Below, in pieces: positions 51,085 to 58,589 of a DNA stretch of 64,000 nt (the stretch's first letter is position 1; every line of letters starts with the position of its first letter). The notes below the pieces were generated by a model. The model did not search any database. It saw only the letters and a program-made list of their open reading frames with translations, and had not been told where the DNA came from. Made by a program: the position numbers and the translations under genes. The stretch is taken from NCBI RefSeq assembly GCF_000243395.2, contig NZ_CM001484.1, forward strand, positions 1,351,568 through 1,415,567. Reading direction: 5' to 3'. The stretch comes from Saccharomonospora glauca K62 (lineage in GTDB: Bacteria > Actinomycetota > Actinomycetes > Mycobacteriales > Pseudonocardiaceae).

Positions 51085-51118
51085 GTTCACATGCAGAACT
51101 TTTGTGCGTAATGCGAAC
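51085..51118. promoter_or_regulatory. Candidate IclR-type operator
   Basis: GTTCACAT (51085-51092) and ATGCGAAC (51111-51118) form an imperfect inverted repeat (7 of 8), and GTGCGTAATGCGAAC (51104-51118) is itself nearly palindromic. It lies between the hydroxyacid dehydrogenase and thiolase genes. IclR regulators of aromatic catabolism bind GTTCG-type sites, and an IclR gene follows the thiolase. Confidence 0.4.
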
Positions 51119-51290
51119 GAAGTGGTGGCATGAGCGGCACGTTGAGCGGCACCGCACTGCGGTGGGAGTGGCTGATGTGCCGGAGCCCGTATCCGAGACG
51201 GCGGCGACGGAACCACCGGGACCGCGGAGGCCGCCCGTACCGCGCCGAGGCGCGAACGGCAGCCGACCAGAACTTCTCAGGAGGCACACC

Positions 51291-52466
51291 ATGACCGACG
51301 TGTTCGTGCTCGACGCGGTGCGGACGCCGTTCGGACGCTACGGCGGTGCGTTGTCCGGCGTACGGCCCGACGACCTCGCGGCACACGTGCTGCGGACGTT
51401 GGAGGAACGTCACGAGCTCGACCCGGAGATCGTCGACGAGGTCGTGTTCGGCGACGCGAACGGCGCGGGGGAGGACAACCGCAACGTCGCCCGGATGGCG
51501 ACCCTGCTCGCGGGGTGGCCCACGAGCGTTCCCGGCAGCACGGTCAACCGCCTGTGCGGGTCCGGCCTCGACGCTGTCATCCAGGTGAGCAGGCAGATCG
51601 CGCTCGGCGAGGCGTCGGTGGCGGTCGCGGGTGGCGTGGAGTCGATGAGCCGCGCGCCGTGGGTGCTGCCCAAGCCGGGGAAGGCGTTCCCGAACGGCAA
51701 CGAGACGCTGTACTCCACGGCCCTGGGCTGGCGCATGGTCAACCCGAGGATGCCCGAGCAGTGGACGATCTCGCTCGGGGAGAGCACCGAACTGCTCGCG
51801 CGGCGGTACGGCATCGGCCGCGACCAGCAGGACGAGTTCGCGTTACGCAGTCACCGCGCCGCCGCGAAGGCGTGGGACGAGGGCTTCTACGACGCCCACG
51901 TCGTGCCGGTGAAGGGCACGGAGCTGCGTCGCGACGAGGGCATCCGGCCCGACACCTCGCCTGAGAAACTCGCGAAGCTCAAGCCGGTCTTCCGCACCGA
52001 CGGCACGGTGACGGCGGGCAACGCCTCGCCGCTGTCCGACGGCGCCTCGGCGGTCCTGCTCGCCGACCGGGCCGGAGCCGACCGGATCGGCGCGTCTCCC
52101 CTGGCCAGGATCGCCGGACGCGGGGCGGCCGGCGTCGATCCCGACGTGTTCGGCATCGGGCCCGTGAAGGCGGCCGAGATCGCGCTCAAGCGCGCGGGCA
52201 TCGGGTGGGGCGATCTCGCCGCGGTGGAGCTGAACGAGGCGTTCGCCGCGCAGTCGCTCGCGTGCCTGGCCGACTGGCCCGAACTCGACCCCGACATCGT
52301 GAACGTCCACGGCGGCGCGATCGCGATCGGGCACCCTCTCGGAGCGTCGGGCGGGCGCATCCTCGGCACGTTGGCGCACCACCTGCGCGCGCGGGGAGGT
52401 GGCTGGGGACTGGCCGCCATCTGCATCGGCGTCGGCCAGGGACTCGCCGTGGTGCTGGAGGCCTGA
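51291..52466 (+). CDS. Thiolase, beta-ketoadipyl-CoA thiolase-like
   Basis: A 391-residue thiolase. The acyl-Cys is in VNRLCGSGLDA (about 87), with NEAFAAQS (about 315), the His of AIAIGHPLGASGGR (about 348) and the second Cys of AICIGVGQG (about 379). The N-terminus (FVLDAVRTPFGRYGGALSGV) is close to PcaF-type thiolases that finish the beta-ketoadipate route. Plain acetyl-CoA acetyltransferase is the alternative. AGGAGG precedes the ATG. The next gene is a PcaR-like regulator. Confidence 0.88.
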   Translation: MTDVFVLDAVRTPFGRYGGALSGVRPDDLAAHVLRTLEERHELDPEIVDEVVFGDANGAGEDNRNVARMATLLAGWPTSVPGSTVNRLCGSGLDAVIQVSRQIALGEASVAVAGGVESMSRAPWVLPKPGKAFPNGNETLYSTALGWRMVNPRMPEQWTISLGESTELLARRYGIGRDQQDEFALRSHRAAAKAWDEGFYDAHVVPVKGTELRRDEGIRPDTSPEKLAKLKPVFRTDGTVTAGNASPLSDGASAVLLADRAGADRIGASPLARIAGRGAAGVDPDVFGIGPVKAAEIALKRAGIGWGDLAAVELNEAFAAQSLACLADWPELDPDIVNVHGGAIAIGHPLGASGGRILGTLAHHLRARGGGWGLAAICIGVGQGLAVVLEA

Positions 52467-52538
52467 GCGGAGTGCCGAAGCCGCTCGGGCGGCGCTCACT
52501 CTCCGAGATGGAAGGGCTCCGGAGGGAGCTTGTCGCGA

Positions 52539-52544
52539 TAGGTT
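52539..52544 (+). promoter_or_regulatory. -10 box of the leaderless IclR gene
   Basis: TAGGTT lies 6 bases before the ATG at 52551, without a Shine-Dalgarno sequence. Confidence 0.5.
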
Positions 52545-52550
52545 GGAATC

Positions 52551-53345
52551 ATGGAGTCGGGCAGCGGTCGGGCCGCACATCACGTGCAGTCGCTGGAGCG
52601 AGGGCTGGCCGTGATCAAGGCGTTCGGGGCGGGGACACCGCGGCTCACGCTCAGTGACGTGGCGAGGACGACCGGGCTCACGCGGGCCGCCGCCCGCCGC
52701 TTCCTGCTGACTCTCGCCGACCTCGGCTACGTCCGTTCGGACGGTCGGTACTTCGGCCTCACCGCCAAGGTGCTCGAACTCGGCTACGCGTTCCTGTCGA
52801 GTCTGTCCCTGCCCGAGGTGGTGCAGCCGCATCTCGAACGGCTGTCGGCGGAGGTGCGGGAATCCTGCTCGATGTCGGTGCTCGACGGCACCGACATCGT
52901 CTACGTCGCCAGGGTCGCCGTGTCGCGCATCATGACCGTGAGCATCGACGTGGGAACACGGTTTCCCGCCCACGCCACGTCGATGGGGCGCGTGCTGCTG
53001 GCGGGGCTCGACGAGGACGCGCTCCGCGCGTACCTGGACGCGGCGACGTTCGACCGACTGACCCCGCGCACCATCACCTCGGCCTCGGCGTTGCGCGCCG
53101 AGCTCGACGTGGTGCGCGAACGGGGTTGGGCGTTGGTCGACCAGGAATTGGAGGAGGGGCTGCGGTCGGTGGCCGTTCCCCTCCACGACAAGAACGGCAA
53201 GGTGGTGGCTGCCGTGAACATCTCGACGCACGCGAGTCGCACTTCCCCGGAGGAGGTGCGCACCGGTCTGTTGCCCCGCTTGCGGGAGACGGCCGAACGC
53301 ATCGAGGCCGAGCTGGCCGTCGCTCCCGCGGCGCGGGTGTCATGA
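52551..53345 (+). CDS. IclR family regulator, PcaR-like
   Basis: A 264-residue regulator. The N-terminal winged helix (VQSLERGLAVIKAFG, LTLSDVARTTGLTRAAARRF, about 12-70) is followed by the IclR effector domain (YVARVAVSRIMTVSIDVGTR, about 120). This segment is typical of the Pca/Pob regulators of aromatic acid breakdown. It probably controls the upstream thiolase, perhaps through 51085-51118. Its stop overlaps the MocA-like gene by 4 bases, which ties it to the molybdenum hydroxylase locus. Confidence 0.88.
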   Translation: MESGSGRAAHHVQSLERGLAVIKAFGAGTPRLTLSDVARTTGLTRAAARRFLLTLADLGYVRSDGRYFGLTAKVLELGYAFLSSLSLPEVVQPHLERLSAEVRESCSMSVLDGTDIVYVARVAVSRIMTVSIDVGTRFPAHATSMGRVLLAGLDEDALRAYLDAATFDRLTPRTITSASALRAELDVVRERGWALVDQELEEGLRSVAVPLHDKNGKVVAAVNISTHASRTSPEEVRTGLLPRLRETAERIEAELAVAPAARVS

Positions 53346-53932
53346 GGACCGCGGGGCTGTTGCTGGCCGCCGGGGCCGGGCGCCGGTTCGGCAGGCCCAA
53401 GGCACTCGTCGAGGTCGACGGCGAGGCACTGGTGACCCGTGCCGTTCGGGTGCTGGCCGAGGGTGGCTGCGATCCCGTCGTCGTCGTGTTGGGCGCGCGA
53501 GCCGACGACGTGCGCACGCTGCTGCCGGGTCGGGTCACGACGGTGAACGTGCCGGACTGGCAGGAGGGCATGAGCGCCTCCCTGCGGGAAGGCCTGCGGA
53601 CGTTGGCGCACCTCGTGCCGGTGCCGGACGCGGTCCTGGTCCATCTGGTGGATCTCCCCGGTGTCGGGGCGGACGTCGTCTCCCGCCTGCGCGCCACGGC
53701 GGGGCCGGAGTCCGTGGCCCGTGCCACCTACGGGGGCGTGCCGGGACACCCGGTGCTGCTCGGCCGCCGGTGGTGGGCCGACGTCGCCGACGTCACGCGC
53801 GGCGACGTCGGCGCGCGCGAGTGGTTGCGGGGTCGATCCGACCTCCAGCTCGTGGAGTGCGGCGATTTGTCCGAGGGTACCGACGTCGACTCGCCGGCCG
53901 ATTTGCCGGGCAGGAGAGCGGACGAAGGATGA
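53342..53932 (+). CDS. Molybdenum cofactor cytidylyltransferase-like (MocA)
   Basis: A 196-residue nucleotidyltransferase. LLLAAGAGRRFGRPKALVEV (6-25) is the NTP-binding motif and VHLVDLPGVGADV (about 102) has the metal-binding Asp. MocA adds CMP to molybdopterin for enzymes of the xanthine dehydrogenase/CO dehydrogenase family. Its place before the maturation and hydroxylase genes supports this. It is translationally coupled to the IclR gene. Confidence 0.88.
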   Translation: MRTAGLLLAAGAGRRFGRPKALVEVDGEALVTRAVRVLAEGGCDPVVVVLGARADDVRTLLPGRVTTVNVPDWQEGMSASLREGLRTLAHLVPVPDAVLVHLVDLPGVGADVVSRLRATAGPESVARATYGGVPGHPVLLGRRWWADVADVTRGDVGAREWLRGRSDLQLVECGDLSEGTDVDSPADLPGRRADEG

Positions 53933-53968
53933 CGGGGCCGGAACGCCGCCGTCGTGAGTGGAGCCCAG

Positions 53969-53974
53969 TAGGCT
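53969..53974 (+). promoter_or_regulatory. -10 box of leaderless moxR-like gene
   Basis: TAGGCT lies 7 bases before the GTG at 53982, so the gene probably has its own leaderless promoter besides read-through from the MocA gene. Confidence 0.45.
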
Positions 53975-53981
53975 CGGCCGT

Positions 53982-54893
53982 GTGACAGCCGACAGCAGCG
54001 GAGGCCCCGGCACGGAAGGCACGTTGCCGGAGACACCCGACGACCTCGCCAAGATCCTCGAACGGTCGGGCTACCTCGCCGACACGGGCGTGGCCACGGC
54101 TGCGTTCCTGGCCCTGCGCATGCGGCGGCCACTGTTCTGCGAGGGGGAACCGGGCACCGGGAAGACGTCGCTGGCGGTGGCGCTGGCGGAGGCGCTCGAC
54201 CTGCCGTTGATCCGGTTGCAGTGCCACGAGGGCATCGACGCGGGACAGGCGTTGTACGAGTGGGACTTTCCCCGGCAATTGCTGCACTTGCGGGCGCTGG
54301 AGGCGGCCGAGGGCGGGCGATTGGACGCCGCCACCGCGGAGCAGTCCCTCTACACGGAGCGGTTCCTTCTGGCTCGGCCGTTGTTGCGAGCGCTCACCTC
54401 CGCGCCGTGTGTGCTCCTGATCGACGAGATCGACCGCGCCGACGACGAGTTCGAGGCGTTTCTGTTGCAGTTGCTCGACGAGAACGCCGTCACGATTCCC
54501 GAGTACGGTCAGGTGCGGGCCGAGATCCCACCGCTGGTGGTGCTCACCTCCAACCGCACCCGCGAGGTCCACGACGCGCTCAAGCGCCGCTGCCTCTACC
54601 ACTGGGTGGAGCATCCGGACCTCGACCGCGAGATCGCGATCCTGCGGCGCCGGGTCCCCGGTCTCGGCGATCGGCTGTCCCGGCAGATCGCCGAGGCGGT
54701 GCAGCGGTTGCGCACCCTGGAGCTGCTCAAACCGCCCGGCGTGGCCGAGGCGATCGACTGGGCGCAGGCCCTGACGGCCCTGGGCAGGGACGAACTCGAC
54801 GCCGCCTCCGCCGCCGTCACGCTCGGGGCCGTGCTGAAGTACAGCGAGGACCTCGACCGCGTGCGGGCCGCGCTCGACTCGCTGCTGGGTTGA
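53982..54893 (+). CDS. MoxR family AAA+ ATPase (CoxD-like)
   Basis: A 303-residue AAA+ chaperone. Walker A is GEPGTGKTS (about 54), Walker B CVLLIDEIDRADDEFEAFLL (about 145) and sensor 1 VLTSNRTREVHDALKRRC (about 187). CoxD-type members remodel the active site of molybdenum hydroxylases with a VWA partner. The VWA gene follows after 57 bases. Confidence 0.9.
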   Translation: MTADSSGGPGTEGTLPETPDDLAKILERSGYLADTGVATAAFLALRMRRPLFCEGEPGTGKTSLAVALAEALDLPLIRLQCHEGIDAGQALYEWDFPRQLLHLRALEAAEGGRLDAATAEQSLYTERFLLARPLLRALTSAPCVLLIDEIDRADDEFEAFLLQLLDENAVTIPEYGQVRAEIPPLVVLTSNRTREVHDALKRRCLYHWVEHPDLDREIAILRRRVPGLGDRLSRQIAEAVQRLRTLELLKPPGVAEAIDWAQALTALGRDELDAASAAVTLGAVLKYSEDLDRVRAALDSLLG

Positions 54894-54950
54894 CGGGGTT
54901 TCGGCGCCGTGGACATGGACCCCCGTCCCCCGGAGCGGGAGAATGAGGAC

Positions 54951-56081
54951 ATGGACACGCGGGCTCCGCTCGACTCGGCGCGTGACCCGCTACCCGGTCT
55001 GGTCGGGTTCGCGGCGGCGTTGCGGGAGGCCGGGGTGCGTTGCGACGCGCACCGGGTGAGGGCCTATCTCGACGCGGTGGAGCGCGTGGACGTCGCCGAT
55101 CCTCGGCAGCTCTACTGGGCGGGCAGGGTCGCCCTGTGCTCCGAACCCGACGACCTGCCCCGCTACGACGAGGCGTTCGCCGCCTGGTTCCGCGACGAAC
55201 CGCCCGTGCGGCGACGCAACACCGTGCCGGTGCCCATGCGGCCGCGGATCGCGGCCCTCGTGACGCAGCCGTCGGGAACCGGCGAGGGGGAGGGAACGGA
55301 CGAGCGGTTGAGCGTGGCCGCCGGTGACGCCGAAGTCCTGCGGCACCGCGACCTGTCCGAACTCACCAAGGCCGAACGACGCCACCTCCGCGAACTGCTG
55401 GACACGTTGCGCCCTGAGCTCGCGCGCCGGCCGTCGCTGCGGTACCGGACCGCGCGCCGGGGTCGTCTCGACGCGAGCCGCACGCTGCGGGCGATGCTCG
55501 CCGACGGCGGGGAGCCCGGCCGCCTCGTCCGCGCCGCGCGGCGGACGCGTCCTCGCAGGACGGTGCTGCTCGTGGACGTGTCGGGGTCGATGAAGCCCTA
55601 CGCGGACGCCTTGCTGCGTTTCGCCCACGTCGTGGCGCGGGCGGAGCCTTCCGCCGTGGAGGTCTTCACGTTGGGCACCCGGCTCACCCGCGTGACACGG
55701 CAGCTGCGGCAACGGGACCCGGAGCGGGCGATGCTCGACGCCGCGGGCGCGGTCGCCGACTTCGCCGGGGGCACGAGGCTGGGCGAGACGCTGCGCGTGT
55801 TCCTCGACCGCTGGGGCCAGCGTGGGATGGCGCGCCGCGCCACCGTCGTCGTCTTCTCGGACGGTTGGGAACGTGGCGACGCCCGCTTGTTGGGTGAGCA
55901 GGCCGCCCGGCTGCGTCGTCTCGCCCACCGGGTGTTCTGGGTCAATCCGCACGCCGGGCACGCGGGCTACGAGCCCGTGCAGTCCGGCATCGCCGCGGTC
56001 CTGCCCCACGTGGACCGGCTGCTCGCGGGACACAGCCTGGCCACGCTCGAACGACTGCTGAGGGAGATCGCACATGCGTGA
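54951..56081 (+). CDS. VWA domain protein (CoxE-like)
   Basis: A 376-residue protein with a helical N-terminal region and a von Willebrand A domain (about 215-370) that has the metal site DVSGSMKPY (about 218). CoxE proteins work with the MoxR ATPase in cofactor maturation. ATG 54951 has GGGAG and GAGG upstream and is preferred over a GTG at 54909. It overlaps the XdhC gene by 8 bases. Confidence 0.9.
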   Translation: MDTRAPLDSARDPLPGLVGFAAALREAGVRCDAHRVRAYLDAVERVDVADPRQLYWAGRVALCSEPDDLPRYDEAFAAWFRDEPPVRRRNTVPVPMRPRIAALVTQPSGTGEGEGTDERLSVAAGDAEVLRHRDLSELTKAERRHLRELLDTLRPELARRPSLRYRTARRGRLDASRTLRAMLADGGEPGRLVRAARRTRPRRTVLLVDVSGSMKPYADALLRFAHVVARAEPSAVEVFTLGTRLTRVTRQLRQRDPERAMLDAAGAVADFAGGTRLGETLRVFLDRWGQRGMARRATVVVFSDGWERGDARLLGEQAARLRRLAHRVFWVNPHAGHAGYEPVQSGIAAVLPHVDRLLAGHSLATLERLLREIAHA

Positions 56082-57198
56082 CGTGCTGGACGAACTCCAC
56101 CGCCGGTGGGAGGCGGGGGAGACCGTGGGAGTCGGGACCGTGGTCGCCACCTTCTCGTCGGCACCGCGCGCGCCCGGAGCGGCCATGCTGGTGGGGCCCG
56201 AGGGCGACGTGGTGGGCAGCGTCTCCGGAGGCTGTGTCGAGGGCGCGGTGTACGAGCTGGCGCAGCAGGTCGTGCGAACCCGCACGCCGGTGTTGCAACG
56301 CTACGGCGTCAGCGACGACGACGCGTTCGCCGTGGGACTCACCTGCGGCGGCATCATCGACATCTTCGTCGAGCACGTCGACCGCGAGTCGATGCCGGAG
56401 CTGCCGGAGCTGGTCACCTCGGTGCGTGAGGGCACCCCGGTGGCCGTGGCGACGATCGTCGAGCACCCCGATCCGGCGTTGCTGGGCAGGCGGATGCTGG
56501 TGTGGCGGGACCGCGTGGCGGGCGGGTTCGGCTCGGCCCGGATCGACGACGCCGTGGCCGACGACGCGCGGGGACTGCTCGCCTCCGGACGGACGGCGAC
56601 CCTGCACTACGGCCCCGAGGGGCAGCGGCGAGGCGAGGGCATGGCCGTGTTCGTGAACTCGTTCGAGCCGCCACCCAGGATGCTGGTGTTCGGCGCCATC
56701 GACTTCGCCGCCGCGATGGCGAGGATGGGGTCCTTCCTGGGCTACGAGGTCACGGTGTGCGACGCCCGCCCGGTGTTCGCCACGAAGAGTCGCTTCCCCG
56801 ACGCCGACCGCGTGGTCGTGGACTGGCCGCACCGGTACCTGGCCGCCGAGGCCGAGGCCGGTCGGGTGGACGGCCGGACGGTGATCACCGTGCTGACCCA
56901 CGACCCGAAGTTCGACGTCCCCGTGTTGCAGGTGGCGTTGCGGCTCGACGTCGGTTACGTCGGCGCGATGGGCTCGCGCCGTACCCACGACGACCGCATG
57001 CGCCGGCTGCGGGAGGCGGGCATGACCGACGCCGAGCTGAAACGACTCGCGTCGCCGATCGGGCTCGACCTCGGGGCGCGCACGCCCGAGGAGACCGCCG
57101 TGTCGATCGCCGCCGAGATCATCGCCCTGCGCTGGGGCGGTGGCGGGCGCCGGTTGTCCGACCTCGACGGCCGCATCCACGCCGAGCGGCACCGCTGA
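56074..57198 (+). CDS. XdhC/CoxF family maturation factor
   Basis: A 374-residue protein with the XdhC N-terminal domain (GTVVATFSSAPRAPGAAML, then GSVSGGCVEGAV, GLTCGGIIDI) and a C-terminal Rossmann domain (MLVFGAIDFAAAMARMG, then YVGAMGSRRTH). It binds molybdenum cofactor and inserts its sulfurated form into xanthine dehydrogenase-type enzymes. It completes the maturation operon; a set of inverted repeats follows its stop. Confidence 0.92.
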   Translation: MRDVLDELHRRWEAGETVGVGTVVATFSSAPRAPGAAMLVGPEGDVVGSVSGGCVEGAVYELAQQVVRTRTPVLQRYGVSDDDAFAVGLTCGGIIDIFVEHVDRESMPELPELVTSVREGTPVAVATIVEHPDPALLGRRMLVWRDRVAGGFGSARIDDAVADDARGLLASGRTATLHYGPEGQRRGEGMAVFVNSFEPPPRMLVFGAIDFAAAMARMGSFLGYEVTVCDARPVFATKSRFPDADRVVVDWPHRYLAAEAEAGRVDGRTVITVLTHDPKFDVPVLQVALRLDVGYVGAMGSRRTHDDRMRRLREAGMTDAELKRLASPIGLDLGARTPEETAVSIAAEIIALRWGGGGRRLSDLDGRIHAERHR

Positions 57199-57253
57199 GC
57201 CGTTCGGCGCCGCTCAGCGCGTGGTCGACCACTCCGGTGTCTTGCGCCGAACG
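57193..57253. repeat. Three interlocked inverted repeats after xdhC
   Basis: CGCTGAGC (57193-57200) pairs with GCTCAGCG (57212-57219). CGTTCGGCGC (57201-57210), the loop of that hairpin, is a perfect 10-base inverted repeat of GCGCCGAACG (57244-57253). Between them is the perfect palindrome GTGGTCGACCAC (57221-57232). The first hairpin covers the xdhC stop codon. The set can fold in exclusive forms or as a pseudoknot; it may be a terminator between convergent genes. Confidence 0.7.
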
Positions 57254-57297
57254 AGTTCCTCCACGGCTCCGGGCAACGTCGTCTCGAAGTCGAGCGC

Positions 57298-57717
57298 TCA
57301 GGCCCAGACCGGGGTGACCCGGATCTTCGCCATCCGGTCGTAGAGGTCGCGGACCTGCTGCTCGAACACCCGCCATCGCGCCGGGTCACCGGTCTTGCGG
57401 TTGGCCATCAGGTACTCGTCGGGCACCCCGTCGACAACCTCGATCCGGGCCGTTCCCCGCAGCAACAGGGCACGGGGTGGCTCGGTGGCGGTGTCGATGG
57501 TCAGCGCCACCCGCTCGTCGGCGCGGAGCGCGGCGACCTTGGCGGCGGTGGGGACCGTGCAGATCACGACGTGCGTGCCGTCCCAGTGGAATCCGACCGG
57601 GACGACGCGGGGGAATCCGTCGGGGCCGTGGTAGGCGATCCGCGCCAGTGGCGCGGTGCGCAGCAGCTCCCGCGCGATGGGTTTGTCCAGCTCTCGCCGG
57701 ACGGCTTCGTCGGGCAT
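57298..57717 (-). CDS. Pyridoxamine 5'-phosphate oxidase family protein
   Basis: A 139-residue split-barrel protein of the PNPOx-like/F420-binding group. LLRTAPLARIAYHGPDGFPR (about 19-38) starts the barrel and VAALRADERVALTID follows; flavin or F420 binding is likely. Relatives are often annotated as general stress or TIGR03618-like proteins. It interrupts the molybdenum hydroxylase locus on the opposite strand. The ATG at 57717 has a GGGGG run upstream. Confidence 0.83.
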   Translation of the reverse strand: MPDEAVRRELDKPIARELLRTAPLARIAYHGPDGFPRVVPVGFHWDGTHVVICTVPTAAKVAALRADERVALTIDTATEPPRALLLRGTARIEVVDGVPDEYLMANRKTGDPARWRVFEQQVRDLYDRMAKIRVTPVWA

Positions 57718-58046
57718 CGTCGCCCCCCGAAAATCGTCGTTCCTTCCCTCGCACGCTACGGAACCGGGCGGGCCGGGGGAAGTCGGGCGCCCGCTCGGCA
57801 GCGAGGGACACCGAGGGACCGGGGCGGCCGACATCGCCCGTCCCGGTGGCGCGAAACGCGGGTTTTGTCGCTGCGCTGGAAAGTCACCTCCCGATGGAGG
57901 GAGCGCCCACCGGTTCGACGGCCGCAGGGGTTGTCGTCGTCGCGGAGACGTAGCAGGGTTGCGTGTGAGGCCGATCACGAGATGATCGGCTGAGGCCGTT
58001 CCACCCGCGGCCCGCTGCGGCGGGTCGAGCCAGTACAGGAGGCCCC
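57718..58046. other. 329-bp divergent region before the hydroxylase subunit genes
   Basis: This gap contains the promoters of the leftward PNPOx-like gene and the rightward small subunit gene, and an inverted repeat at 57970-57990. I see no further gene in it. Confidence 0.4.
57970..57990. promoter_or_regulatory. Inverted repeat upstream of the small subunit gene
   Basis: GCCGATCA-CGAGA-TGATCGGC has perfect 8-base arms, 57 bases before the ATG at 58047. It could be an operator of the hydroxylase operon or a leader hairpin. Confidence 0.5.
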
Positions 58047-58589
58047 ATGCGCATCACCGTCACCGTCGACGGAACCCGCTACACCGACGAGGTCGAGCCG
58101 CGCACACTTCTCGTTCACTACCTGCGCAACCAGCTCGGCAAGGTCGGCACCGTGGTGGGGTGCGACACCAGCAACTGCGGCGCGTGCACCGTGCACCTGA
58201 ACGGGCAGAGCGTGAAGTCCTGCTCGGTCCTCGCCGTCCAGGCCGACGGCGCCGAGGTCACGACGATCGAGGGACTCGCGCGCGACGGCGAACTGCATCC
58301 GGTGCAGCAGGCGTTCCGGGACAACCACGCGCTGCAGTGTGGTTTCTGTACTCCCGGAATGATCATGCAGGCCCTCGATCTGCTCTCCGAAAACCCCGAT
58401 CCGGACGAGAAGGCCGTGCGTGAGGGATTGGAGGGCAACCTCTGTCGCTGTACCGGTTACCAGAACATCGTCCGGGCGGTGCGGGACGCGGCCGAGCGGA
58501 TGAGGCCCGGAGCCGGGCCGGCGGCCGAGCGGGTCGGTGAGACCACGGGCACCGCGACGGCGTCGAGCATGGGTGGAGGTGCCGAGTAA
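58047..58589 (+). CDS. Molybdenum hydroxylase small (2Fe-2S) subunit, CoxS-like
   Basis: A 180-residue iron-sulfur subunit. Cys 39, 44, 47 and 59 ([10 protein letters not shown]) bind the plant-type cluster, and Cys 98, 101, 133 and 135 (QCGFC, LCRC) the second. It passes electrons from the molybdenum centre to the FAD subunit. The stop overlaps the large subunit ATG by one base. Length is slightly over the usual 160, with a Thr/Ala/Gly-rich tail. Confidence 0.93.
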   Translation: MRITVTVDGTRYTDEVEPRTLLVHYLRNQLGKVGTVVGCDTSNCGACTVHLNGQSVKSCSVLAVQADGAEVTTIEGLARDGELHPVQQAFRDNHALQCGFCTPGMIMQALDLLSENPDPDEKAVREGLEGNLCRCTGYQNIVRAVRDAAERMRPGAGPAAERVGETTGTATASSMGGGAE

